In this document: piece after piece, positions 32,847 to 41,425 of the stretch
How the letters are laid out: each line of letters starts with the position of its first letter
Numbering within the stretch: position 1 is the first letter of the stretch
Assembly (NCBI RefSeq): GCF_034313845.1
Contig: NZ_JAVIWN010000004.1
DNA length: 64,000 bases
Strand: one strand, 5' to 3'
Origin: Actimicrobium sp034313845
Lineage (GTDB): Bacteria > Pseudomonadota > Gammaproteobacteria > Burkholderiales > Burkholderiaceae_D
Position numbers and translations under genes: made by a program
The notes under the pieces: model-generated
Databases searched by the model: none
Seen by the model: only the letters and a program-made list of their open reading frames with translations
Told to the model about the DNA's origin: nothing

Positions 32847-33407
32847 ATGATCGACAATCAGCGCACCCACTCCGACCATGGCTATTTCACGCTCACCGGC
32901 GATATCAACAGCGACATGGTGAGACGGGTTTTTGACGCTCTGGAAAAAATAACGGCGAACGGTATTGGTACCGCCCACATCCTGCTGCAATCGAACGGCG
33001 GTTACGTCAGCGATGGCATCTGTCTCTACAACACATTACGTAATGTCCCGCTCAATCTGGTCATGTATAACGGTGGCGCGGTCGCCTCCATTGCCGTGAC
33101 CGTCTTTCTGGCCGGCCAGCGCCGGGTCGCCAGCGATACGGCGCGCTTCATGATCCACAAATCCCATGCGACAGCACCCATCGGTGCTCGCCCGGAAGCG
33201 CTCCAGATTATCGCCGACGGCCTGAAGGCCGACGACCGGCGCACCGAAGCGATCCTGCGCCGGCACATCAACCTGACTACGCGCATGTGGGAAGTCCACG
33301 CGCACTCGGATCTGCACCTGAGCCCGCAAGATGCGCTCGACACCTTGCTCATCGAGCGGCTCGCCGACTTTGCGCCGCCACCGGGCAGCCAGCTTTTCAA
33401 TATCTGA
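32847..33407 (+). CDS. ClpP-like serine peptidase
   Basis: 186 residues with a ClpP/crotonase fold: YFTLTGDINSDMVRRVFDAL, HILLQSNGGYVSDGICLYN, then the catalytic Ser81 in GGAVASIAVTVFLAG and His104 in ARFMIHKSHA. It is shorter and more divergent than housekeeping ClpP, and no clpX or tig is nearby, so it is probably a stand-alone member of the ClpP-like family rather than the main ClpP. AGGA precedes ATG 32847. The substrate and any ATPase partner are unknown. Confidence 0.82.
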   Translation: MIDNQRTHSDHGYFTLTGDINSDMVRRVFDALEKITANGIGTAHILLQSNGGYVSDGICLYNTLRNVPLNLVMYNGGAVASIAVTVFLAGQRRVASDTARFMIHKSHATAPIGARPEALQIIADGLKADDRRTEAILRRHINLTTRMWEVHAHSDLHLSPQDALDTLLIERLADFAPPPGSQLFNI

Positions 33408-33481
33408 TGCGACAGATGTGTCCTGCGGCGGTCACGTCGACCGCACAAGGCAGACATAAACCAGCTAAATGCTGCACATGC

Positions 33482-33550
33482 AAAAAAAAACCCGCTCTAG
33501 GAGCGGGCTGAAATCCATACTCTTGGAGGAGTTATGGAGGAGACGGCTCG
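33482..33550 (-). ncRNA. Candidate small RNA with two anti-Shine-Dalgarno motifs
   Basis: On the minus strand, a region of about 65 bases contains CTCCTCC twice (complement of 33536-33542 and 33525-33531) and then a terminator: CCCGCTC / GAGCGGG stem (33507-33491) followed by nine Ts (33490-33482). A CATACT box just upstream (33556-33551) could be a -10 element; no good -35 was found. No protein gene on that strand ends here, so a short regulatory RNA is the best explanation for the terminator. The opposite strand could encode a 34-aa peptide from 33534, judged less likely. Confidence 0.55.
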
Positions 33551-33560
33551 AGTATGCCAC

Positions 33561-33792
33561 ATTATTTGTGCAACGCACCACAACTATTTCAAACAAATCC
33601 CCTGCCTTTTCAAATTGCACCAGAAATGTTATCAATAGGAAAATTTTTAACCGTATATTGGGTCAGCGCAACTGCCCCGCAACTTGCCGGTCCAGCAGTT
33701 TAAATGTCATAAAAGTGGCTCAAGGCACGCGCAAGCCGGCGTGCACCGCTACAATCACCGCTTTCCGTCAATGCTACTGGCAAGAACCTTCG
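33561..33792. other. Intergenic region before the LysE gene
   Basis: About 230 bases of lower GC with no convincing gene. An in-frame extension of the LysE ORF covers it, but its translation is not protein-like. It presumably contains the LysE promoter and, on the other strand, the promoter of the candidate small RNA. Confidence 0.4.
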
Positions 33793-34431
33793 ATGAGCAT
33801 TACCGGCATTCCCGATTTTGGCTACTTTTGCCTGGCCGTACTCCTGCTCAACGCCACACCTGGCCCCGACACGGCCTTCATCGTCGGGCGCAGTATCGCC
33901 CAGGGACGCGCCGCAGGACTGGTATCGGCGCTAGGCATTTCGGCCGGGTGCTGCGTGCACGCTATCGCTGCGACACTCGGCTTGAGTGCGCTGCTGGCGA
34001 CTTCCGCTACGGCATTCACCCTGATCAAACTAGCCGGCGGCGTGTATTTGATGTATCTGGGCTTGCGCATGTTGCTCACGCGCGCAGCGCCCAATGGCGC
34101 GCCAGCGAAAAATGTCTCGGCACGACCATTGCAGACAATTTTCTTGCAGGCGCTGGTCACCAACCTGCTCAATCCGAAAGTCATCCTGTTTTTCTTGTCT
34201 TTTTTCCCCCAATTCGTCAGCCCGAATGCCACGGGCAAGACCCTTTCGTTTCTCATACTCGGTGTGGTGTTCGTGCTGATGTCGACCGGCTGGAATTGCG
34301 GCACTGCGTTGGTCTCCGGAACGCTGGCGCGGCGAGTCGGCTCCAGCCAGCAAGTCCGGCTCTGGCTGGAACGCTGCGTCGGCGCTGCCTTCATCGCACT
34401 GGGTGCGCGCATTGCCTTTGCCAGGAGCTAA
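33793..34431 (+). CDS. LysE/RhtB family exporter
   Basis: 212-residue inner-membrane exporter of amino acids or their derivatives. It has about six hydrophobic helices and the family pattern LAVLLLNATPGPDTAFIVGR at the start, GGVYLMYLGLRML and VTNLLNPKVILFFLSFFPQF. ATG 33793 gives the usual LysE beginning; the ORF is open from 33469. rsmB starts 3 bases after its stop. The substrate is unknown. Confidence 0.9.
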   Translation: MSITGIPDFGYFCLAVLLLNATPGPDTAFIVGRSIAQGRAAGLVSALGISAGCCVHAIAATLGLSALLATSATAFTLIKLAGGVYLMYLGLRMLLTRAAPNGAPAKNVSARPLQTIFLQALVTNLLNPKVILFFLSFFPQFVSPNATGKTLSFLILGVVFVLMSTGWNCGTALVSGTLARRVGSSQQVRLWLERCVGAAFIALGARIAFARS

Positions 34432-34434
34432 ACC

Positions 34435-35748
34435 ATGGCCACACTTGATTTGAAACACGATTCACTGGCCTTCAGCCTGCGTAGCGCAGCCCATGCCGTT
34501 GCGCTAGTGCGCGGCGGGACCGCCTTGCCGCAAGCCCTTACCCGCGTGCAGGGTTATACCGAAACATCCGGTCAAGCCCGTGGTGCCATTCAGGATATCT
34601 CTTACCGGGCCATGCGTGGACTGGGACGCGCCGATGCCCTGATAACCCTGCTCACCTCACGCGCACCCGAGCCGGCCGCTTTGCACGGATTGCTTTGCTG
34701 TGCACTGACACTGATCGACTTTGATGAATCTGATCCCGCGGCACCGTACGAGATATTTACCGTCGTCAATCAGGCCGTGCAGGCAGCCAGTGCCGATCCC
34801 GCCATGGCGCATGCCAAGGGTATGGTCAACGCAGTGTTACGCCGCTTCTTGCGCGAACGTCAAGCCCTGTTGGCAGACGTACTCCGGCAACCGATTGCCC
34901 AATGGAATTATCCGGCTTGGTGGATCGATGCCTTGCGGAGCGCGTATCCGAAGGACTGGCAAGCGATCCTGCAGGCAGGCAATGCGGCACCGCCACTGAT
35001 CTTGCGCGTCAACCAGCGTCGTACGACACCCGAGGCCTATCTTGCTTTGCTTGCAGAACAGCAGATAGTCGCGCGTCAGGTGGGCCCCGATGCAATCCGG
35101 CTGGAACAACCCGTACCGGTCTTGCAGATCCCCGGCTTCATGGACGGACTGGTGTCGGTACAAGATGGCGCAGCACAGCTGGCGGCACCGCTGCTGGATG
35201 CGCAAGACGGCATGCGCGTGCTGGATGCCTGTGCCGCACCGGGCGGCAAAACCGGGCATTTGCTCGAACGCGCGCAGCTCGACCTGATCGCACTGGACTC
35301 CGACCCGCGTCGCCTCAAGCGCATCGAAGAGAATTTGCAACGTCTGCAATTATCGGCCCGCCTGATCGCCGGCGATGCTGCCGCTACCGACTGGTGGGAT
35401 GGCCAGCCATTCGACCGCATCCTGGCCGATGTACCCTGCACGGCTTCCGGCATCTTGCGGCGTCATCCGGACATTCGCTGGCTGCGACGCAAAGCCGACA
35501 CTGCGCAGCTGTCAGCTCTTTCGTCGCGCATACTCGACAATCTTTGGCGCATGCTGGCACCCGATGGTAAATTGCTATTTGTGACCTGCTCGCTGTGGCC
35601 GCAGGAGTCCGAGGCACAAGCGGCCGCATTTGCGATGCGCAACCATGCCGAACGGCTTCCAGCACCCGGCCAGCTATTGCCAACTGCAACCCCCAATGAA
35701 GATCATGATGGTTTGTTTTACGCATTATTCAGGAAGCCGGCGAGCTGA
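34435..35748 (+). CDS. rsmB: 16S rRNA m5C967 methyltransferase
   Basis: 437 residues. N-terminal NusB-like RNA-binding domain, then a Rossmann SAM-methyltransferase with motif I VLDACAAPGGKTGHLLE. The two cysteines of RNA m5C methyltransferases are present: DVPCTASG (motif IV) and LFVTCSLWPQE (motif VI). It modifies cytidine 967 of 16S rRNA. The stop overlaps the next start as TGATG, so it is coupled to DUF4390 and the NtrY-like kinase, a familiar betaproteobacterial order. Confidence 0.95.
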   Translation: MATLDLKHDSLAFSLRSAAHAVALVRGGTALPQALTRVQGYTETSGQARGAIQDISYRAMRGLGRADALITLLTSRAPEPAALHGLLCCALTLIDFDESDPAAPYEIFTVVNQAVQAASADPAMAHAKGMVNAVLRRFLRERQALLADVLRQPIAQWNYPAWWIDALRSAYPKDWQAILQAGNAAPPLILRVNQRRTTPEAYLALLAEQQIVARQVGPDAIRLEQPVPVLQIPGFMDGLVSVQDGAAQLAAPLLDAQDGMRVLDACAAPGGKTGHLLERAQLDLIALDSDPRRLKRIEENLQRLQLSARLIAGDAAATDWWDGQPFDRILADVPCTASGILRRHPDIRWLRRKADTAQLSALSSRILDNLWRMLAPDGKLLFVTCSLWPQESEAQAAAFAMRNHAERLPAPGQLLPTATPNEDHDGLFYALFRKPAS

Positions 35749-36347
35749 TGCGAGCGCGTGATGCAGTGGCCATGTCAGCGGGTCGGACTGCCGTGATGAC
35801 ATTGCTGCGTGGCTGGCTATTGGGTTGGCTTCTGTTGCTGACGCCAGTGGTACATGCCGACGGCGTCGATATCGTTCAGGCTCACCTGGAATCGACCGAC
35901 GAGGGGGTGAAGTTGTCCGCCACGTTTGCCTTTGATCTCAATCGCGGCCTGGAAGATGCCATTACCCATGGCCTGCCGCTCTATTTCACGACCGAAATCG
36001 AAATGAAGCGTCCTCGATGGTACTGGTTCGACGAAAATACCATCACCGAATCCCAGACCATCCGTCTGTCCTATAACGTGCTGACGCGGCAATACCATGC
36101 TGCGATACTTGGACGACTGCAACAGAGTTTCAGCTCACTCGATGAAGCGCTTTCACTAATCCGTCGCCCCAGCCGCTGGCTGGTGGCTGAAAATTCCTCG
36201 CTGAAATCAGGTGCGGTGTATTCGGTATCCGTACGCATGCGCCTTGATGTCGCCCAACTGGCAAAGCCGTTTCAGGTCAATGCGATCAACAACGCCGACT
36301 GGCGCTTGTCGTCGGACTGGAAAACTTTTCTCTACAAGGCTGAATAG
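35748..36347 (+). CDS. DUF4390 family protein
   Basis: 199 residues. Following a short polar start there is a hydrophobic export segment (TLLRGWLLGWLLLLTPVVHA), so the product is probably periplasmic. The mature part has the DUF4390 pattern SATFAFDLNRGLEDAITHGL, LYFTTEIEMKRPRWYWFDE and LSYNVLTRQYH. Function unknown, but it almost always lies between rsmB and an ntrY-like kinase, so it may act with the sensor. ATG 35748 overlaps the rsmB stop; 35772 is an alternative start. Confidence 0.88.
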   Translation: MRARDAVAMSAGRTAVMTLLRGWLLGWLLLLTPVVHADGVDIVQAHLESTDEGVKLSATFAFDLNRGLEDAITHGLPLYFTTEIEMKRPRWYWFDENTITESQTIRLSYNVLTRQYHAAILGRLQQSFSSLDEALSLIRRPSRWLVAENSSLKSGAVYSVSVRMRLDVAQLAKPFQVNAINNADWRLSSDWKTFLYKAE

Positions 36348-36349
36348 TC

Positions 36350-38644
36350 GTGCAACGAGCATTACGGTATGCGCTGATAGTCGGCGGAGCGATCGTCGCT
36401 ATCCTGCTGTTCCTGCTGGCGTCAGCGTCGGATAACTCAGCTTCTTTCGACCAGCACTATCCCTGGTTGCTGGGCCTCAATGTTCTGGTGACGGTGGCAT
36501 TGCTTGCGCTGGTGACCTTGCTGCTGGCGCGCTTGTATGCCCGCTACAAACGTCGCCTGTTCGGTTCGCGTTTGATGGCAAGGTTAGTGCTGCTGTTTGC
36601 GGTGATCGGGATTGTGCCTGGACTGGTGATTTATACGGTCTCGGTACAGTTCGTCTCGCGTTCGATCGAGTCATGGTTTGACGTGCGAGTGGAAGCCGCG
36701 CTCGAGTCGGGACTCAATCTGGGTCGTGCCGCACTGGATTCTTCGCTCAGTGACCTGAGCACCAAAGCGCGTAATCTCGCGCTCGAATTATCGGACTTGC
36801 CGGACAGCGGTCAGATGCGCCAGCTGGGACGATGGCGCGAACAAAGCAGTAACCAGGAAGCCATCATTGTCACTGCCAGTGGTCGGGTGATTGCCACCGA
36901 CGGCGGTGAGCTCAAAACAATCGTGCCTGACATACCCAATGCAGCCATGTTGCGTCAGGCCAGGCTTTCGCGTGGTTATACCGGCATGGAAGGCAAGCCC
37001 GAATCACATGAAGTCGATACGCCGGCAGCGCGGACCACGCCGCCGGCGGCAGACGCCGTCAACAACCTGCGTCTGCGCGTCGTCGTCGAAATTCCGTCAG
37101 GACGCAACGCGCTGTCACTGCAGTCCGAGGTGCGTTTCCTGCAACTGATCCAGCCGGTGCCATCTTCCCTGGCAACGAATGCGGAGGCACTGCGAGCGGC
37201 TTACAGCGAGTATCAGGAACGGTCCCTGAGTCGCTCGGGCCTGCGCAAAATTTATATCGTGACACTGACATTGACGTTATTGCTGGCAATTTTTGCCGCC
37301 ATTGTCAGCGCGTTCCTGATCGCCAGTGACCTGGCAGAACCTCTTCTGCTGCTTGCCGAAGGCACTAAAGCCGTGGCCGAGGGCGATCTGTCGCCGAGAC
37401 CGATCGTGTCCACTTCTGATGAACTGGGCACGCTAACGCAGTCTTTCAACACGATGACGCGGCAATTGTTCGATGCCCGTGCCGCAGTCGAAATCAACCG
37501 CACCGAGCTTGAAAACGCCAAGGCTTATCTGGAATCGGTGCTGGCCAACATGTCGGCAGGCGTGATGGTGCTCGACGACACGTTCTGCCTGGTCACCTGT
37601 AACGACTCAGTCGAACGGATCCTGCAACTCGACGTCAAACTGTCTCTGAACCAGCCGTTGTTGGCGATTGCGGGGCTCGAACCTTTTGTCGAAGCGATCC
37701 GCAATGCATTTTCGGCGCAAAGCGCGCAATCGGCTGGCACCGACAACGGACAAGCCGGCCTGCACTGGCAACAGCAAATCGAGGTACCCCGTCACAGCGA
37801 CAATACCAACAGCGATGATGACATCACACTGCTGGCGCGCGGATCGCGTCTGCCGGGGGCGGGTGGCAGCGGTTATGTCGTTGTCTTCGATAACATTTCA
37901 GAAGTCATTTCGGCGCAGCGCTCGATCGCATGGGGCGAAGTGGCACGCCGCCTTGCGCATGAAATCAAGAATCCGCTGACGCCGATCCAATTGTCGGCCG
38001 AGCGACTGCAAATGAAACTTGAAGACAAGTTATTGCCCCAAGACGCTGCCATGTTGAACAAAAGTACCGCAACGATAGTCAATCAAGTCAATGCCATGAA
38101 ACGGATGGTTGACGACTTCCGCGATTATGCGAGAACGCCGCAGGCAGTTCTCGCGCAACTCAATCTCAATGCGCTTGTCGAAGAAGTGCTGCATCTTTAT
38201 ACCGGTGGCGATGAACGCGCCATCATCAATGCGGTGCTGATGCCGGATTTGCCGATGGTCATGGGAGATGCAACCCAATTACGACAGGTAATTCATAACC
38301 TGCTGCAAAATGCGCAAGATGCCGTAGCGGACCGTCCCGCCGAAAGCACTGCTCCGCGGATCGATGTCATCACCGAAGCAGTTCATTACCAGAGCGCAAA
38401 CGGTAAGAGCTGCCGCGCAGTACGCTTCAGCATCAGCGACAACGGGCCCGGATTTTCGGCAAAAATTCTCAAACGGGCATTCGAGCCATATGTCACGTCG
38501 AAACCCCGCGGAACGGGGCTTGGACTGGCAACGGTGAAAAAAATCGTCGATGAACATGGTGGCCGCATAGATATTCTTAATAGAAACGATTCAAATGGTG
38601 CAAAAGTACTAATTTTGCTGTTAAAGTTGGCGCCGGGAGAGTGA
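36350..38644 (+). CDS. NtrY-like sensor histidine kinase
   Basis: 764 residues, GTG start two bases after the DUF4390 stop. Membrane helices lie at about 8-28, 45-65, 78-100 and 305-330; a HAMP domain contains EPLLLLAEGTKAVAEGDLSP; a PAS domain follows (SVLANMSAGVMVLDD); then HisKA with the phospho-His in RRLAHEIKNPLTPIQLS, and HATPase with VIHNLLQNAQDAV, DNGPGF and GTGLGLATVKKI. The architecture is that of NtrY. Its partner is the short regulator 74 bases downstream. NtrYX systems respond to nitrogen or redox state in other bacteria; the signal here is inferred at best. Confidence 0.92.
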   Translation: MQRALRYALIVGGAIVAILLFLLASASDNSASFDQHYPWLLGLNVLVTVALLALVTLLLARLYARYKRRLFGSRLMARLVLLFAVIGIVPGLVIYTVSVQFVSRSIESWFDVRVEAALESGLNLGRAALDSSLSDLSTKARNLALELSDLPDSGQMRQLGRWREQSSNQEAIIVTASGRVIATDGGELKTIVPDIPNAAMLRQARLSRGYTGMEGKPESHEVDTPAARTTPPAADAVNNLRLRVVVEIPSGRNALSLQSEVRFLQLIQPVPSSLATNAEALRAAYSEYQERSLSRSGLRKIYIVTLTLTLLLAIFAAIVSAFLIASDLAEPLLLLAEGTKAVAEGDLSPRPIVSTSDELGTLTQSFNTMTRQLFDARAAVEINRTELENAKAYLESVLANMSAGVMVLDDTFCLVTCNDSVERILQLDVKLSLNQPLLAIAGLEPFVEAIRNAFSAQSAQSAGTDNGQAGLHWQQQIEVPRHSDNTNSDDDITLLARGSRLPGAGGSGYVVVFDNISEVISAQRSIAWGEVARRLAHEIKNPLTPIQLSAERLQMKLEDKLLPQDAAMLNKSTATIVNQVNAMKRMVDDFRDYARTPQAVLAQLNLNALVEEVLHLYTGGDERAIINAVLMPDLPMVMGDATQLRQVIHNLLQNAQDAVADRPAESTAPRIDVITEAVHYQSANGKSCRAVRFSISDNGPGFSAKILKRAFEPYVTSKPRGTGLGLATVKKIVDEHGGRIDILNRNDSNGAKVLILLLKLAPGE

Positions 38645-38718
38645 CCGTAAGTAACTATCGGAACCGCCCCAAATATAGACGCTGCGACTAAAACTATTTG
38701 AAAAAGGGAGTTCGGCAC

Positions 38719-39441
38719 ATGGCAAATATACTAGTAGTAGATGACGAGATGGGGATCCGCGAGTTGCTTTCAGAAATCCTGAGCGACGAGGGCCATGTCA
38801 TTCTGATCGCCGAAAATGCGCAGCAAGCACGTGATGTGCGCGCGACCAGTACACCGGACCTGGTTCTGCTCGACATCTGGATGCCCGATACAGATGGCGT
38901 GACGCTGCTCAAGGAATGGCAACGTGATGGCTTGCTGACGATGCCCGTGATCATGATGTCAGGCCATGCAACGATCGACACGGCAGTGGAGGCCACGCGC
39001 ATTGGTGCGATGAATTTCCTTGAGAAACCAATCGCCTTGCAAAAACTGCTAAAAGCCGTCCAGCAAGGTTTATCGCGCGGCAAGGAACCGGTCAGGCCAT
39101 TGGCTTTCCAGCCTCGACCGGTACCGCTGATCAGCGAAGTATCTGCGAATGTGCATACCCAGCATATCGTCAGTACTACGCTGATTTCGCCAGCGAGTTC
39201 TGCCGTGGTGGGAGACATCAACGCGGCGCCAGCCGCACCAGGGTTCACGGTACCCTTCGAATTGCCGCTGCGTGAAGCCCGTGATGCGTTCGAGCGCGCT
39301 TATTTTGAACATCATCTGGTCCGTGAGGGCGGCAGCATGACCCGGGTAGCGGAGCGTACCGGTCTTGAGCGTACCCATCTTTACCGCAAGCTAAAGCAAC
39401 TCGGCGTCGAACCGAGCAAACTGGTCAAGCGCGGCGGATGA
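38719..39441 (+). CDS. NtrX-like response regulator without AAA+ domain
   Basis: 240 residues from ATG 38719 (GGGAG 8 bases upstream). The receiver domain (1-120) has the acidic pair VVDDE, phospho-acceptor Asp52 in LLDIWMPDTDG and the Lys in FLEKPIAL. A linker of about 60 residues follows, then a C-terminal Fis-type helix-turn-helix (SMTRVAERTGLERTHLYRKL). The sigma-54-interacting AAA+ domain of classic NtrX is absent. It is the expected partner of the preceding NtrY-like kinase. Its stop overlaps the next ORF by 4 bases. Confidence 0.93.
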   Translation: MANILVVDDEMGIRELLSEILSDEGHVILIAENAQQARDVRATSTPDLVLLDIWMPDTDGVTLLKEWQRDGLLTMPVIMMSGHATIDTAVEATRIGAMNFLEKPIALQKLLKAVQQGLSRGKEPVRPLAFQPRPVPLISEVSANVHTQHIVSTTLISPASSAVVGDINAAPAAPGFTVPFELPLREARDAFERAYFEHHLVREGGSMTRVAERTGLERTHLYRKLKQLGVEPSKLVKRGG

Positions 39442-39824
39442 CACCAACCGCGCTAATCAGCGGGGCAACTGCCCGGCAAAGAGAAGCCGTGATCGCCGAC
39501 GCCATTGCCCGGTTGCCTCTTCACAGTCAAGTAGCCGTGATTCTGGAGGGGATGCCGGACAGCGCCAGTGCGCTCGCCGACCTTCCTCCAGACCACGCCC
39601 TCTCGATTACCCGGATCGCCCCTGGCTGTCCATGCTGCATCGGTAACCTGACCATGCGCGTTACGCTCAATCGGGCGCTGCGGCATCCTCCCGATTACCT
39701 CTTCATCAGCCTTGCCAGTACCGCACACCTGGAACAAACCAACCACTTTCTGACCAGCGCGCCCTACGACACCCACTTGCGGCTTGATACCGACATTCGC
39801 TGCCCGACCATTGATTTTGCGTGA
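39438..39824 (+). CDS. Small CobW/HypB-like protein lacking a Walker A motif
   Basis: 128 residues. It keeps the CobW-type metal motif as GCPCCIGNLTMRV and the layout of the N-terminal half of CobW GTPases. The normal P-loop after LISG is replaced by ATARQREAV, so GTP binding is doubtful. It ends early, with no GTPase NKxD motif or C-terminal domain. It overlaps the ntrX-like gene by 4 bases (ATGA). It may be a specialised remnant conserved next to NtrYX; function not known. Confidence 0.7.
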   Translation: MTPTALISGATARQREAVIADAIARLPLHSQVAVILEGMPDSASALADLPPDHALSITRIAPGCPCCIGNLTMRVTLNRALRHPPDYLFISLASTAHLEQTNHFLTSAPYDTHLRLDTDIRCPTIDFA

Positions 39825-39884
39825 AACAGCCCAACTTGTTATCGGGAAGAGTGCAGCCTGCATTCAACCGACCAAGGAAATCTG

Positions 39885-40142
39885 ATGAACCTGATCTATA
39901 ACAGTGACCAGTACAGTGTCGTGGAATTCGGCGCTGACAGCGCACTGGAAGCACTCCGCTCCGGTGGCTACGAAATCATGGACAAACCAGGAAAGCGTGA
40001 AATTTTTATCGCTGGCTCCTTAGCCACGGCGTTTCGCGAACATGTCGAAAAACTCATTGCCAGCAATCCGGATGCCGAACAGTTCGACGCCTTCCTGGCC
40101 AGCTATGATGAAGTCATGCACCACCCGGTGATCATGCACTGA
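39885..40142 (+). CDS. DUF3567 family protein
   Basis: 85 residues, start MNLIYNSDQYSVVEFG, then GGYEIMDKPGKREIFIAGSL and ending HHPVIMH. This is the DUF3567 family, small proteins of unknown function found widely in Burkholderiales, so the gene also supports the taxonomic placement. Two ordinary spacers separate it from its neighbours. No catalytic motif is visible. Confidence 0.88.
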   Translation: MNLIYNSDQYSVVEFGADSALEALRSGGYEIMDKPGKREIFIAGSLATAFREHVEKLIASNPDAEQFDAFLASYDEVMHHPVIMH

Positions 40143-40154
40143 AGATCCAGGACT

Positions 40155-40191
40155 GCATGCATGCGGCAGGTATACTGCGCCGCATGCATGC
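40155..40191. promoter_or_regulatory. 13-bp perfect inverted repeat over the methyltransferase start
   Basis: GCATGCATGCGGC at 40155-40167 and its exact complement at 40179-40191, with an 11-base loop that includes TATACT. One of the two possible start codons of the next gene (ATG 40184) lies in the right arm, so the hairpin could hide it from ribosomes, or the palindrome may be an operator. Confidence 0.6.
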
Positions 40192-40885
40192 CAACTCCCG
40201 CCCCGTCACCAGTAGCCAGACCGAAGCACACTCGCACCTGTCGCGACTAGTGTCACGGCACATCTCCTCGCCTTACCAGAAACCTGTCATGCCGTATAAC
40301 CGGGCAGCCTTCGACCTGTTCGTGCAGCATTGGCGCACAGCCGGAGAGCCGCCAGTCATCCTCGATGCCGGCTGCGGAGTCGGCCTGTCGACTTTCAATC
40401 TGGCGGCACAATTCCCTCGCCACTTCGTGGTTGGCGTCGACCAGTCGGCAGACCGGATTGACCGGAAAACCCAATGGCCCGGTCCGCCGCCACCGAATGC
40501 ACTTTTACTGCGAGCGGAGCTGGCCGACTTCTGGCGGCTCATGGGTGAAGCCGGCATCCCGCTGGAACGCCACTACCTGCTCTATCCCAACCCCTGGCCC
40601 AAGATCGGTCACCTCGGCCGCCGCTGGCATGGCCATCCGGCATTCCCTGCCGCGATCGCGCTGGGCGGCACAATCGAATGCCGCAGCAACTGGCCGGTCT
40701 ATGTCGAGGAATTCGCCATGGCGCTACGCCAACTAGGTGTAACAGGCGTCGCCACCGAAGCCTATGCACCGAGCCAGCCGATCACGCCATTTGAAATCAA
40801 ATATCTCGCCTCCGGCCAACAGTTATGGCGCTGCCATGCCCCAATCCCAGTCGAAGTAATTGCCAGCATGCAAAGCAACGTGTGA
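40184..40885 (+). CDS. TrmB-like SAM-dependent methyltransferase
   Basis: 233 residues from ATG 40184 (or 242 from 40157). The Rossmann motif I is VILDAGCGVGLSTFNLA; the TrmB-type segment HYLLYPNPWPKIGHLGRRWH corresponds to the PDPWPK motif of tRNA m7G46 methyltransferases. The C-terminal part (FEIKYLASGQQLWRC) resembles the family ending. It is likely a tRNA (guanine-N7) methyltransferase or a close paralogue; the sequence is somewhat divergent, so no gene symbol is given. Confidence 0.82.
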   Translation: MHANSRPVTSSQTEAHSHLSRLVSRHISSPYQKPVMPYNRAAFDLFVQHWRTAGEPPVILDAGCGVGLSTFNLAAQFPRHFVVGVDQSADRIDRKTQWPGPPPPNALLLRAELADFWRLMGEAGIPLERHYLLYPNPWPKIGHLGRRWHGHPAFPAAIALGGTIECRSNWPVYVEEFAMALRQLGVTGVATEAYAPSQPITPFEIKYLASGQQLWRCHAPIPVEVIASMQSNV

Positions 40886-40975
40886 CGGCAGACACATTAG
40901 CCCATCACGTGGAGAAACCACCGACACATCGAGAGGGTCCAATGAACCTCATCCCCACATCGTGAAGGAACCGTG

Positions 40976-41425
40976 ATGCAAGCAATTTGCCATGCCGTTG
41001 TACAAGCACCAGAAGGCCGTATCCGCATCGAAGGCACGCAAGCATTCGTGCAAACCGAACTGGCGCGCTACGCGCAACCTGAATTCGAAATCATCACCAC
41101 CGCGCCTGAGCCAGTGACATTGGCCAGTCCGGCAATCGACTTCACTCACCTCACAGAACTTCCCGGCGACAACATGGCTCAAAAAACCGTCAACGCGGCC
41201 TTGTTGATGAGCTACTCCGACTTGTCACAAGGTATTCAGAAAACACCTTTGTGGCGCATTCGGGATATCGTCAAACAACTGCACTGCCACGACACCAATA
41301 ATTTTTCAGCGATTTTGCGACGAGAGACAGCCCTGTTCAGCCATAGCGGCGAACCCACGCTCGCCCTCAATGCGCAGGGAATGGAACGCGCAGCCCATCT
41401 CGCACAGCAATTGCAACTCGTGTGA
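40976..41425 (+). CDS. Hypothetical protein
   Basis: 149 residues, not recognised. AAGGAA precedes ATG 40976. The sequence has no signal peptide or membrane helix. The first 50 residues alternate strands (ICHAVVQAPEGRIRIEGTQA), and the C-terminal half is helical with RETALFSHSGEPTLALNAQG. Codon use matches the neighbours, which supports a real gene. It stands alone between the methyltransferase and a LysR gene on the same strand. Confidence 0.6.
   Translation: MQAICHAVVQAPEGRIRIEGTQAFVQTELARYAQPEFEIITTAPEPVTLASPAIDFTHLTELPGDNMAQKTVNAALLMSYSDLSQGIQKTPLWRIRDIVKQLHCHDTNNFSAILRRETALFSHSGEPTLALNAQGMERAAHLAQQLQLV

Noticed and set aside
33469..33792. Long N-terminal extension of the LysE exporter
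   Set aside because: It runs through a terminator-like hairpin and non-protein sequence; LysE proteins begin as at 33793.
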